From Bostrychus sinensis (lineage: Eukaryota > Chordata > Actinopteri > Gobiiformes > Eleotridae), in NCBI GenBank assembly GCA_020698575.1, contig CM036243.1, forward strand, positions 28,627,403 to 28,691,402: DNA of 64,000 nt. Direction: 5' to 3'. Shown here piece by piece: positions 20,973 to 30,639 of the stretch. The position numbers were made by a program, and so were the translations under genes. Numbering within the stretch: the stretch's first letter is position 1; the number at the start of each line of letters is the position of its first letter. The notes beneath the pieces were generated by a model. It worked only from the letters and a program-made list of their open reading frames with translations. It searched no databases and had not been told where the DNA came from.

Positions 20973-21222
20973 AGTGACCGCCCACCTCTGGTTCTGGAAG
21001 TAAATTTCCAATGTATTTTCCCCATTGACTTTTAGAAAAATCCGTATATCAAGAGTTTAAAAGTTTGACAAGGGTTTAACTCACAACAATAACACCATGA
21101 ATTTAGATTAAAAAGATGATCAAAAACTGTCAGTGAACTTTTCATTTTCAGATATTTCAAAAAGTCAGTGAAAAATGAATGTGAGTTTTACTTTTGGAGC
21201 CAGGGGTGGTAGGGCAATGATG
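20973..21222. mobile_element. MITE with long inverted repeats, second copy
   Basis: Left arm GTGACCGCCCACCTCTGGTT, CTGGAAGTAAATTTCC, TTTTCCCCATTGACTTTT. The right arm reversed reads CATTGCCCTACCACCCCTGG, CTCCAAAAGTAAAACTCACA, CACTGACTTTTTGAAA. The interior AACTCACAACAATAACACC aligns with AACTCATGACCATAACAC of the copy at 4750-5138. It is about 250 bp, so shorter than that copy. Confidence 0.75.
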
Positions 21223-21505
21223 ACCTCAACTGAAAGAAATATATTTTACAAAGTGTCCTTACCACTAGATGATTGTATCTTTTCAGAAAACACAACCCAA
21301 TAACAGCACTGGTCAATAAAATCCCATATCAGGGCATTGTCCATGGATAGATTCATATTTTGCAACATATATTTGTCAATGTAATTATTCAGAGAGGGAA
21401 TCATAAATTTTTGACACATGCTTTCTCATTTAAATGGTTGCTATTTTCTTCTTATTATTTTTGCAGTAGTGTCTCCAGCTGCTCACACTTCATCACAGAC
21501 CTCCT

Positions 21506-21680
21506 TTTCCTTCTACTTTTCCATTTTCGGGTTAGCCACAGGAAATCATCTGCCTCCTAGCATGCAGTGATTTACAAATGAATTTGGCTTTGGTAGTGTG
21601 TCAGATGCCCTTCCTGAGACAACCCTGTCCATTTATCTGGGCTTGAGTTCGAGACCGAGAGTAGGTTGGCTTGTAGTTGC
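21506..21680 (-). repeat. Dispersed repeat, family C
   Basis: TTTTCGGGTTAGCCACAGGA, AATCATCTGCCTCC, AGATGCCCTTCCTGAGACAA, CCATTTATCTGGGCTTGAG are the landmarks of family C on the minus strand. It immediately precedes the truncated L2 copy, which may have inserted into it. Confidence 0.75.
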
Positions 21681-22205
21681 ATTTTTGCCAGAATCAAAGG
21701 TATACTGTGTAAACCAGACCTCGAGCGACTTATTCATGCGTTCATCTCCAGCAGGTTAGACTACTGTAACCGTCTGCTCACTGGACTCACTAAGCGAGCT
21801 GTAAGACAGCTGCAGGACGTCCAGAACGCTGCTGCTCGGGTCCTGACTAAAACCAGGAAGTACGACCATATTAGTCCTGTCCTCGGGTCTCTGCATTGGC
21901 TTCCTGTTGCTCAGAGAATAGACTTTAAAACAGCTCTGCTTATGTACAAGTCTCTCCATGGCTTAGCACCAAAGTACATCTCTGACCTGTTGGTCCCATA
22001 TGAACCATCTCAGACTCTGAGAACCTCAGGGACAGGACTTCTGCTGGTGCCCAGAGTCAGGACTAAACTCAGTGAAGCAGTGTTTCAGTTTTCTGCAGCT
22101 AAACTCTGGAACAGTTTTCCTGACGATGTTAGACAGACCTCTACTCTGACAATGTTCAAGTCCAGACTTAAAACTGTTCTTTTTAGCTGTGCATATGCCA
22201 ACTGA
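21666..22205 (+). pseudogene. L2-type LINE ORF2, C-terminal fragment
   Basis: The 179-codon frame covers only the region after the RT fingers and palm. Recognisable landmarks are SRLDYCNRLLTGL (about residues 29-41), QNAAARVLTKTRKYDHISPV (53-72), LHWLPVAQRIDFKTALLMYK (76-95), LHGLAPKYISDLL (97-109) and KLWNSFPDDVRQTSTLTMFK (146-165). These are hallmarks of the C-terminal domain of L2-type LINE proteins. It remains open to a natural stop, so the copy is fairly young or by chance undamaged, yet it lacks the YxDD catalytic motif and the apurinic endonuclease and cannot be active. The first few residues (MACSCIFA) come from flanking family C DNA and are not part of the LINE. Confidence 0.9.
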
Positions 22206-22388
22206 AAGTGTTTTATCTGCACTCATCTCTTTTAATTTAATTTTAAATTGATTCCTAATTATACTCTTTAAATTAAATTTTATTATTTTAATTGTGTTTT
22301 GTACTTTTAAATTTGCCTTTTCTTTCTGTAAAGCACTTTGAATTGCTCTGTGTATGAATTGTGCTATACAAATAAACTTGCCTTGCCT
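21681..22388 (+). mobile_element. L2-type LINE, 5'-truncated copy
   Basis: The segment holds the C-terminal part of an L2-clade reverse transcriptase ORF (21666-22205) and a 3' untranslated tail. The tail carries TTTCTGTAAAGCACTTTGAA, then TTGTGCTATACAAATAAACT and the terminal TTGCCTTGCC, the classical L2-type 3' end in fish. The 5' part, including endonuclease and the RT catalytic palm, is absent, as expected from incomplete target-primed reverse transcription. Confidence 0.9.
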
Positions 22389-22835
22389 AGTAATCTCCTA
22401 CTCTAGTTTATTTTTCTCAATATTGAAGTCTTTGGAGTTGACGCATAAATGCAAAGTGTCAATCAGTTGTACAATATAGTTAAAATTCTTTGCTTAGATT
22501 AAAAAACAACAACAAAAAACACGATGTATCTTGAAGACTGATTAAAACACTTTGAATCTGCCAGACTGAAAATCCACTTCTGAAAATCTCTTGTATTTGG
22601 TGTATATTTGGAAGAGTCTGGTCTGACATTGCTGGCTTTATGAAACAGATGGCTGTTCACTGCACTGAATCCTCGAGGCTTAAAGCTGAGATGGTACGAG
22701 ACGTTTTTAGGGCCCGACAGCAGATCTGCTTCATGTATCTTTCACTGCGCACAGACAAATGACAGGTAACACGTCCTACATTGGCCATACATCACAATGC
22801 TAAGCTGGTTCATTTATCCAATTTTCAGACACTTT

Positions 22836-23581
22836 CATCGTGCCAAGAAAAGGTATTTGCCCCGTCCTGGACTTCTTATGTTTTAGCAATTTTGTCACAC
22901 TTAAATATTTCGGATCATCAAACACTTTTTCATTATTAGACAATGATAACCATAGCAAATGCAACATGTTTTGAGTATGATTTTATTTATTAATCTGTTA
23001 TGACCCCAAAAATAAGATTTTTTATCAGCATCTACTAGGTCTTCGTGGATGATCTTGGTGTCAAAGTAAAGGTAAGACTGGGAAAGTGAAAACAAGAATG
23101 AAACACAACAATTTTATTTCCGCCTAACAAAAATATACATTTATACTGAAAAAATGATCTCCAAAGTCATGCAGTTGCAGCCTAAAAACCCAAGAAATTA
23201 TTAAAACATCTGATTGTCACTTGTGCCAAGTTTGGTGCCATGGAGAGCCATTAACTACAAATAAAGAAGACTTTGTAGAAAGAAATTTGGTAAGTCCCAA
23301 AAGCCTTAGAAATGGTTTTGTAACCCTTTTACTTTACCCAGCTTTCCAATTAACTGTGGTTAATGACAGTTAATTCATGATTTAACAAGGGGTGCAATTA
23401 TTTTAGCACAAAGGCCAGGTAGGTTTGGATAGGCTCTTTCCCTTTTATAAATGAAATAATCATTTAAAAACTGCATTTTGTATTTACTCTGGTCTAATAG
23501 TGTTTGATGATTTGAAATATTCAAGTGTGCAAAAATATACGTAAGAAATCCAGAGGGGTGCAACCTTTTCTCGGCACTGTA
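22836..23581. mobile_element. Tc1-type non-autonomous element with long inverted repeats
   Basis: Left arm GTGCCAAGAAAAGGTATTTG, then GACTTCTTATGTTTTAGCAA, TTTGTCACACTTAAATATTT, CGGATCATCAAACAC. The right arm reversed starts TACAGTGCCGAGAAAAGGTT, then GGATTTCTTACG, CACACTTGAATATTTCAAAT, CATCAAACAC. Arms extend at least 120 bp. Interior phrases such as AACAAGGGGTGCAATTATTT and GGCCAGGTAGGTTTGGATAG match my memory of an abundant fish Tc1 relative. No transposase frame remains. The right end finishes in TA at 23580-23581, consistent with a TA target. Confidence 0.8.
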
Positions 23582-23955
23582 TAACCCAGCCAAAGTCAGA
23601 ATCACTATTACAGATTTCAGTGTAATATAATGAGACAGTTCAAAGACTTGTACTAAGTGCATGGGGTCCTTCGCTTAGAGGCAAATGCATATTCATCGCT
23701 AGTTTGAAGGCTGTTCGTTTGGCTTCGCATTGACTCTTCATAGCTTTGTATTAAGACATTTACTTAATAGAGTCTTCAGTATAACATACATATTAAGGAA
23801 GCCATGCAAAACGAAAGCCTCTCTTCTACATTGAGTTCAAGCCAAGCTCCAGCTGGTCATTAGTGAATGCAAAACATGATGGCTGCCTCAAGGTTGAATT
23901 TAATATGTTTTTATTATTAAGCATGCGGTTAGTTAGCAAGGCAAATGTGCATGAT

Positions 23956-24480
23956 CAGTGGTTCTCAAACTGTGGTACAGTACTGGTGGCTTCCCTTCTG
24001 CAGTTCAAGTCCTGGTTTAGACATAATGCAGTCTAAAATTAGTCTGAGTTTAGTGCTGGTTTAGTCCAAGGTAAGTGCTTGTTTAGACCTGATTTAGCCC
24101 TGCTTTAGTCCTGGTTTAGACCTAGTTTAGTCTAAAATTAGTCCGAAGTTTAGTTCTGGTTTAGACCTATTGTAGTCTAAAATTAGTCTGAGTTTAGTTC
24201 TGGTTTAGTGCTGGTTTAGACTAGTTTAGTCCAAGGTGAGTGCTGGTTTAGACCTAGTTATGTCCTGCTTTAGACTTAGTTTAGTCTAAAATGAATTCTG
24301 ATTTAAAACTGGTTTAATCCTGGTTTAGTTCTGGTTTTAGTGCTTGTTTAGTCCTGGTTTAGACCTAGTTTAGTCCAAGATTAATCTTGGTTTATTTCTG
24401 GTTTAGTTCTAGTTTAGTTTTACATTAGTTCTGTTCAAGCCTGTTTTAGTCCTGGTTTAGTCCCTGTTTTGTCCTTATTT
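23956..24480 (+). mobile_element. hAT-type left terminus followed by GTTTAGTCCTG array (right end missing)
   Basis: Begins CAGTGGTTCTCAAACTGTGG, a typical hAT terminus. From about 24004 to 24480 the DNA is a degenerate tandem array (see separate entry). A matching right terminus followed by the left flank TGCATGAT was not found up to 24700. The layout is the same as in the complete element at 32665-33238. Confidence 0.65.
24004..24480. repeat. Degenerate minisatellite, unit about 11 bp (GTTTAGTCCTG)
   Basis: Some forty imperfect units of the type GTTTAGTCCTG / GTTTAGACCTA follow each other for about 475 bp. A higher-order motif TTTAGTCTAAAATTAGTCTG recurs near 24028, 24129, 24172 and 24283 in slightly changed form. 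Related arrays: 32700-32960 (same strand) and small reverse-orientation pieces at 36733-36765 and 36822-36850. Confidence 0.9.
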
Positions 24481-24489
24481 GGTAAAGCT

Positions 24490-25585
24490 TGGGCGAGACA
24501 TTAGGATTTGCTCAATTACATTTTTATAGCACTGAAACCTCAAAGATAAAAAAATAATAATAATGTTTGGATAGTTTTTTCTCTTTTTACTCTGACCCTG
24601 GTTGACCCACTCAGTTACCTCATTGCTTTTAGGTATTTTTCCCATCATGCTTAGCATCACAACTGCACAACAAGGACTAACTTTGGCAGTAATGACTCTC
24701 TGGGCCGAATATCCTTAAATTGAATTCCACTGAATAATCACCCCACAATATAACGAGCCATTACCCATTTGCTACAATTGTCTCATTTGTCTTTCGAAAA
24801 TGCCCATTAATTTATCCATAATGTATCATCTTGTTCCATCACATGGAAAATCAGACGTGCGCCCCTGAAAATACAAGAATGATGCATAGAGGTTATACAA
24901 ACTTTGCACAAGATCTCTTTCCTCCATGTTGCCAATTTAGCTTCCAACATGGCGCCAATACCAGAATTACATTTGTGATTCGACTGGTCAGTGTTAACCT
25001 TCAGACTTCCATCGTTAGCATGCAGAGGTGGACAGCATGCATTTAAAAGTTTGAATTTTTTCCAGGGAGATGGCATTTTTGGACCTGCAATTTGAATTTT
25101 TAACTAGTAAAATGTGGTTTTCTCACATACGCTGTATATTGGCTATCTTCAATTATATTACTGTTGCAAAGTTGGTTGGTATGCAAATGTTACTGTATTA
25201 ATGCTTAGGATATCCCCAAACACTTTCTGAACAACTGACCGAAGCACTTGAATGATTTCTGTCCATGCTGCTATAATCAGACAAGAATATAGTCAGCTGT
25301 AAAATATCTGTTATTCCAAGGTCTTTCTAAATAACATGCATTTCATTTAATATGTATTTGTAAAAGCACTTGTAGTGAATAATGCAGTGCTTTTTCCACA
25401 TAATTCATCTCACATCCAGCAGGGTTTTTTTAATGAGAAAGGGGTTTGTTTACTCCACCAAAATTAATCTAAACAGTTGCTTGTTGCCAGAAGTGTTTTT
25501 TTTCTTTCGGAGCATCATGTGCTCGCTGTATAATACATCCCATAAAACACAGGTTTCACAACATGACTTCACTTCAAAAATCTCA
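24490..25585. other. No gene recognised
   Basis: AT-rich DNA with overlapping short frames on both strands (24807-25076) lacking any domain. A stray CAGAGGTGGACAG at 25023-25035 resembles a hAT terminus but is not followed by element sequence. Confidence 0.35.
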
Positions 25586-25593
25586 TTGTGTCA

Positions 25594-25818
25594 CCGGTTT
25601 CCTCCCACCGTCCAAAGACAATTATGAATTGGTGACTCTAAATTGCCCCTAGTGAATGAATGTGAGAGTGAAAGGTTGTCTGTCTGTGTGTGTCTCTGTG
25701 TCAGCCCTGTGGAAAAGTGGCTACTGTCCAGGGTGTACCCCACCTACGGCCCAAAGTTACTGGGATAGGCTCCAGTGATCGCGACCCCTAAAAGAGGAAG
25801 AAGATGAATCAATCAATA
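25594..25818 (+). repeat. SINE-like repeat, family B body and 3' end
   Basis: GGTTTCCTCCCACCGTCCAA, GACTCTAAATTGCCCCTAGT, GTGAGAGTGAAAGGTTGTCT, TGTCCAGGGTGTACCCCACC, TTACTGGGATAGGCTCCAGT and GCGACCCCTAAAAG appear in the family order. This is one of the best-preserved body copies in the window. Confidence 0.9.
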
Positions 25819-26514
25819 ATAATATATGCTTCTGGGTGTTTCTGTGTGCCTGTCTTTTCTGTGCTATGAGGAATTTTGGGTTCGTAGCTCAATCCAAACT
25901 CATGCAAGTATAGGTGAAATGGTGAAGAGGACTTAGTGTATGAATGTGAGAGTGAATATTTTTGCAGTCTGTTTGAATAGGCAATGTTTCCTAGTCTGAG
26001 CCCTGTGATTATTAAGATGTTTACTTGTGAAATTAAGAAGGATATCAGTGTTTTGAGTGATGAGTAAATGCATGTTTAACTGACCACTACTTCCCCTTCC
26101 TATCTCAGAGAGTACGATAAAATAAAGTGGATTTTAGCATGTAGATGTTTGCCAAAGCACTGAGATTTTTTTTTTATTTTTTATTTTTTGCTTTAATCTT
26201 GTCTGTGCGAGATGTACTTCAACTTCCTGCTGTGTCTAAAAGCACCCTCAGCTTGCCATGGTGAATCCCATCCCAGTTCCTTCCTTTAATTGGTAGGAAG
26301 ATAAGGAATTGCTCTTCTCAACATGGAGGACTCGTAGCTTGATCTTCCCAGGAAGCTTTTCGAGAGATTGTGATGTGTAGAGACAAGATAGGACTCAGTC
26401 AAGACTTCCATTTTATAGAAGCATGTTCTTATTTCTTTGTTTCAGTGTGGACTGTGTGTGTGCGTGTCTATATGGAAACAAAGGTGTCTGTATGTCTTAT
26501 CCGTGTCACGTGGG

Positions 26515-26756
26515 TGGTCCTCCTTCCTCCCACCACCCAAAGACATGCATCTATAGGTTAAGTGGTGAATCTAAATTGCTGTTATGAATGTGAGAGTGAA
26601 TAGTTGGTTTGCTAGTGTGCAGTATATTTCTCTGTCAGCCCTGAGACTTACTATCAATTATCTATTATCCAGGGTCTACCCTGCCTAAAGCCCATAGTTA
26701 CTAGGATAGGCTCCAGTGACCTCTAACATGAAAAAGCAGAAGATGAATGAATGAAC
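26515..26756 (+). repeat. SINE-like repeat, family B body and 3' end
   Basis: CTTCCTCCCACCACCCAAAG, GGTGAATCTAAATTGCTG, GAATGTGAGAGTGAATAGTT, ATCCAGGGTCTACCCTGCCT and GTTACTAGGATAGGCTCCAG correspond to family B landmarks, with a tail GATGAATGAATGAAC. Confidence 0.85.
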
Positions 26757-27169
26757 TTGCCTCATTATAATTTTGGAGAATTCTTAGTAAACCTCCAGGG
26801 ACTGCAGTGATTCCAATTATGGCGTTTCAGAGCTGTATCACCCTCTGGCTATGTGCATTAGGTAATCATGGGCTGATGCCAATTGCCAGAAAAGTGAGCA
26901 ATAGTTTAGAAGTGGGAGGGAAAACTCCATCTTGGCTCAGAGTAGTTTTGGAGGGACTCATGTGAGCTATTACATGGTTCATTTAGTTTACAGTATGATG
27001 CTGCCTGCATGCATCATTTAGGTAACTCTTGCCCTCTTTGTGAACTGCACTTTACTAACTTTTAAAACTAAAGTCAATGTCACTGAGATAAGAATGGACT
27101 CAGTTTTATTTGATACAATGATTGAGAGATCAGGGTTAAAACATAAATGTAATACTTTTGAGAAAGTAT

Positions 27170-27173
<4 letters not shown>

Positions 27174-27200
<27 letters not shown>
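27174..27200. repeat. Poly-A tract
   Basis: About 26 A residues. It is not preceded by a recognised SINE or LINE body. Confidence 0.85.
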
Positions 27201-27289
27201 GGCCGTTCCATTTCCTGATGCAATGGAAAAGGGAAGCTAAAATAGCTTGAAATTAGTCATTTAAACCTCTAAACTGACCTCTGCGTGGT

Positions 27290-27592
27290 CAGAGTCTTGT
27301 GATACAGCCAGGGGCACAGTCAAATACATTTAAACAACTATATTTTCAAGAGGGAAATATGTTTTCTCCATTTGACCCATCCATAGAATGCAACTGTGGG
27401 TCAAGAGCAGTGGGCGAACTGAGCAATGCCCTGGTACTCTTCTCAAAGTCTTGAGCCAGGATCCTGGTCAGAAGTACCTAGCTGGAGGGTTAGCTTATTG
27501 TGCATGTTTTAAGTGGATGGAGGAAACTGGAGTACCTGGAAAAAACTTCCCTATGTGGGACAGTGCCACTATACCACTGCCCCGCCATGATG
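27290..27592 (-). repeat. tRNA-headed SINE, family B-like, minus strand
   Basis: Read on the minus strand: GCGGGGCAGTGGTATAGTGG (degenerate A-box side), then TACTCCAGTTTCCTCCATCC, CATTGCTCAGTTCGCCCACT and GGATGGGTCAAATGGAGAAA. The middle B-box region is lost. The 3' part resembles that of 13850-14112. Confidence 0.65.
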
Positions 27593-27668
27593 TATGTTGA
27601 AGTATTTTGCTTGCTGTCATCTAACCACATCAACTGACCACAGTCTGTTGTTCATTAAAGTTATAAAC

Positions 27669-28727
27669 CAGGGGTGTCAGAGATACGTCCCACGGACCTA
27701 ATCTGGCCTGCGAGACAATTCCTATTTTCTATTAATAGGTTTCGATCGCTATATAGCGTTTTTACCTCTAGAACTATGATTCCCATAATGCACTACTGTG
27801 ACTTGTCTCCAACAGAGTTGCACCACACACAGAATACTCCGAAATAAATGAGTGGAGGAAAAATGAAGAGTGAGAGCAGGGTTGTTTAATCCACTTGGAA
27901 GAAGAGAGACTGTCTGTGGACTCAAGAGCTGGGCTAAATGTGGAGCTAATGTAGCGCTAATGTGGCCACAGGTTCAGTAAAGAATATAACCACGCTCTGG
28001 ACAAAGCAGAAGCTACAGAAGGAGTCTGGTCTCACAGCAGAGCAGAGTGTGTTTATTAAAGCAAAGTCACAAAGTGAAACTGCTGTGAGCTCGTTTTATC
28101 ACAGAGGACACAGCTCTGATCAGCTCTGGACAGAGGGACAGCTCTGTGTCCTCCTGTGTTCACAGAAATATGACAGACTCAAACTAAATGTTGGGACACT
28201 GGGTATAAAATAATATAATGCAGTGGTAGATGCAAATTAAATATTTTATTCACAAGATGAAAATATGTTACCACTTCATAAAAAAATAAATGCTCATTTT
28301 GACTTTGATAGCAGCAACAGGTCTCAAATGTGTGAAAAAGACAACAAATGGCAAATGTTTACTAAAAAAAGCTGGACTGAAGCATTTTACAAGACCAGTA
28401 ATAAAATATGCTGTTAAATATTATTATTAGTATTGGATATATTGGATGCTTGTGGTCTTCTGGCCTTGAGCAGGGCTGCACTATAAATGTTTGAGACAAG
28501 CTGCCATCATCAAATTTTAAAAAGTGAGAGAGTATTATATCAGCACCTGATAGGTTTGTTATGTTAAAATATAAATACCATTTTTATGAAATTTGCAAAG
28601 CATATTACACAGAGTCCAAAAATGGACTTTTGAAATGTAATTTAAATGTTTGCTTTTAAACTGTAATTTCTTTATTTACGTTATGTTTAGCCCGCGACCT
28701 ACTCTGATAGGAAGTTTGACACCAATG
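27669..28727. mobile_element. Non-autonomous hAT element, copy 2, with perfect 8-bp TSD
   Basis: The left terminus CAGGGGTGTCAGAG and the reversed right terminus CATTGGTGTCAAAC match at 9 of the first 11 positions. The flanks are a perfect 8-bp duplication, TTATAAAC, at 27661-27668 and 28728-28735. The length is 1059 bp. It carries the same 83-codon relic frame (27962-28213) as copy 1. Only two substitutions separate the two copies over about 380 bp around that frame, whereas the outer parts differ by substitutions and indels. A 75-bp segment at about 28319-28394 has no counterpart in copy 1. Confidence 0.93.
27962..28213 (+). pseudogene. Transposase-derived fragment inside hAT copy 2
   Basis: Protein identical to that of 3235-3486 over all 83 residues; the only DNA difference in the frame is a synonymous C/T change in the fifth codons' region (GGC versus GGT). 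Upstream in-frame stops are also shared (after KMKSESRVV), so the truncated state predates the split of the two copies. Resemblance to GTF2IRD2/SCAND3-type hAT-derived proteins is limited to the QSVFIKAKSQSETAV and TEGQ phrases. Probably not translated. Confidence 0.55.
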
Positions 28728-28865
28728 TTATAAACCATGAATAAAGTAGACAGTATAGGACAAAGATACTCTTCAGAGCTGGAACTGTGGTGCATTCACT
28801 TACATATTCGTACGATACCATTGGCTGTCCTCAAGAGATGCAAAACTACATAAGATGGAAAAAAA

Positions 28866-28985
28866 GATGGCCCACCTTGGTGGCTCACCTTGTGCAGTGC
28901 ATACCACTCTGGAGCTGCCCAGGTTCAAATTCAACTAAGGTCAGTTTGCTACACGTGATTTTCCAATCGCTTTCTCCTTAAATTC
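28866..28985 (+). repeat. tRNA-headed SINE, third family
   Basis: GGTGGCTCACCTTGTGCAGT, CCCAGGTTCAAATTC (B-box-like), then GTCAGTTTGCTACACGTGAT and CCAATCGCTTTCTCC parallel the teleost SINE whose consensus has TAGCTCACCTTGTAGAG, GGTTCGATTCC and CCTTTGCTGCATGTCATTCC followed by a CT-rich stretch. The copy is diverged. Confidence 0.55.
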
Positions 28986-29719
28986 TTTTCATGTTATTGT
29001 ATTAAAATCACAATATACACTGGATTAAGAAGAGATATTAAAGTTCTTATTGTACAAGAAAGTTTGAATAAGTAGGTCTAGTATTTGTCCATTTGAACCT
29101 TGTAACCTAACTAACTTAGAGCCTAGGTATTTAAAAAGTTTGGTACCTGAAATGCATGAATGCAGGATCTATAAATATCCCACAATACAAAACACATCAT
29201 TATTAGGAACAGTATTAACTAGATTCAGAGTGACTTTCAGCAAAGTTATGCATTTGGTCTCCATATGTTGCAGTTTTTCTTTGTGTGCCTAATGAGAAGT
29301 CAGACTGAGGGGCAGCAGCAGTGGGAGTGCAGAGCGTACACTGTGGGCCTGTGTGGGTGAGCTCTGCTACAAATGTGACCGCCGGGCGAAATAAGCCACG
29401 AAGAAGGACACAAAAACCGACAGACAGATACACTTTGGATGCAAGAGCAAGCATTACACAACTAATAAATTAAATGGTATATATAGTAATGGTATTAAGT
29501 CTCCTTTTATTAACCCATTTTTCTTGGACTTGCTTAAATGTCTGTGATGATTCATGTGGACACGCTCTTGCAGTCAAGGATACCTACTCGGATATGAAAT
29601 ATTCAGAGGCTGTAATGTAAGAGGAGACCACATACCGTGAAATAATCCACGTGACAGTATTTGTTAACATGCCACAGCGACTGGCCCCTTTTTGTCTGAA
29701 TGAAAAGATAAATGTATTA

Positions 29720-29890
29720 ATGCAAACGTTGAGTTAAATGGTGAATCTAAATTGGCCTGAGTGAATGAATGTGAGACTGTAAATGGTTATCTGTCAGTGT
29801 ATGTGTCATCCTGCAATGGCAATTGTCTATAGCCTTCCTAACGCCCGTGGTTTCTGGTAAAGCTCCAGCCACTTTTGACTACTAACAAAA
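29720..29890 (+). repeat. SINE-like repeat, family B fragment
   Basis: GGTGAATCTAAATTGGCCTG, AGTGAATGAATGTGAGACTG, TATCTGTCAGTGTATGTGTC and GGTAAAGCTCCAGCCAC are a decayed body and 3' end. It lies just upstream of the hAT element at 29944. Confidence 0.7.
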
Positions 29891-29943
29891 ATAATCCAAA
29901 AATATGAATGAATTGTCAATGATAATATAAAACAGCATATAAT

Positions 29944-30112
29944 AGAGGTGTTCGTGCTTAATCAAATCATCAACATTATGGACATAATCGATTAAAAGAA
30001 ATAGTAACAATTAATCGTTAAGCTTTGCAGTAGACCAAAGGTACAGAGTCAGGGCAAATTAAACATAAAATTTAGCAAATGTTTCCTAAAATTTACAAGC
30101 CTATAACTTGTG

Positions 30113-30170
<58 letters not shown>

Positions 30171-30638
30171 GATTATTATTTATTTAACCTTTATTTCACC
30201 AGTTAGAACACTGAGAACAAATTCTTATTTACAGTGTGACCTGGAAGTCCTGAGAACACTTGAAGGGAAATGGAAGAGGGGAGGAAAAATAAAATTGCAC
30301 TTATACAGAAAAAAAAAAACAAACTATTGTTCATTAGTAAAACATTTACAAGAGTCCTTAAAACTGACCTTTAATCTGCTTTTAATGGCAGAAAGCGAAA
30401 CCATTGATACCAGTTCTAATCATTTGCAGCAGCAAAATGAAAAATTTGGAAAAAGTTAAAAACAAAAACAACACTTTTTTATTATGGTTCATGGCTTTGA
30501 AGGCGAGCAGTTTTTTGTTTTTTTTTTTGTTTAATAAAACATGATGATAGGTGTTGGTTGTTAACGGTTAACTGATAAACATTTGTTAAGACTACCAATT
30601 ATTCAATTAAAGAAAATTAACCAAATGTGCATCCCTAA
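29944..30638. mobile_element. hAT-like element with internal ATT microsatellite
   Basis: The left end AGAGGTGTTCGTGCTTAATC and the reversed right end TTAGGGATGCACATTTGGTT are of the type found in fish repeats that carry TTAATCG/TTAACCG blocks just inside. Flanking direct repeats CATATAAT are at 29936-29943 and 30639-30646 (both followed by A). Inside are (TTA)n at 30116-30182, and a TTTAACCTTTATTTCACCAG block at 30179-30198, which looks like an inserted retroelement tail on the minus strand. No transposase is present. Confidence 0.7.
30116..30182. repeat. TTA trinucleotide microsatellite
   Basis: About 20 TTA units with one GAT interruption near the end. It lies at the junction with the LINE-tail-like TTTAACCTTTATTTCACC block, so it may have grown from that tail. 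Confidence 0.95.
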
Positions 30639-30639
30639 C

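Noticed and set aside
23956..24480. Complete hAT element like that at 32665
   Set aside because: No right terminus or matching duplication was found downstream, so only a left end plus array is reported.
24004..24480. CRISPR-like array
   Set aside because: Units are short, degenerate and contiguous without unique spacers, and the genome is eukaryotic.
30079..30459. 126-codon frame with poly-isoleucine
   Set aside because: Spans the TTA microsatellite and a LINE-tail remnant inside a hAT element.
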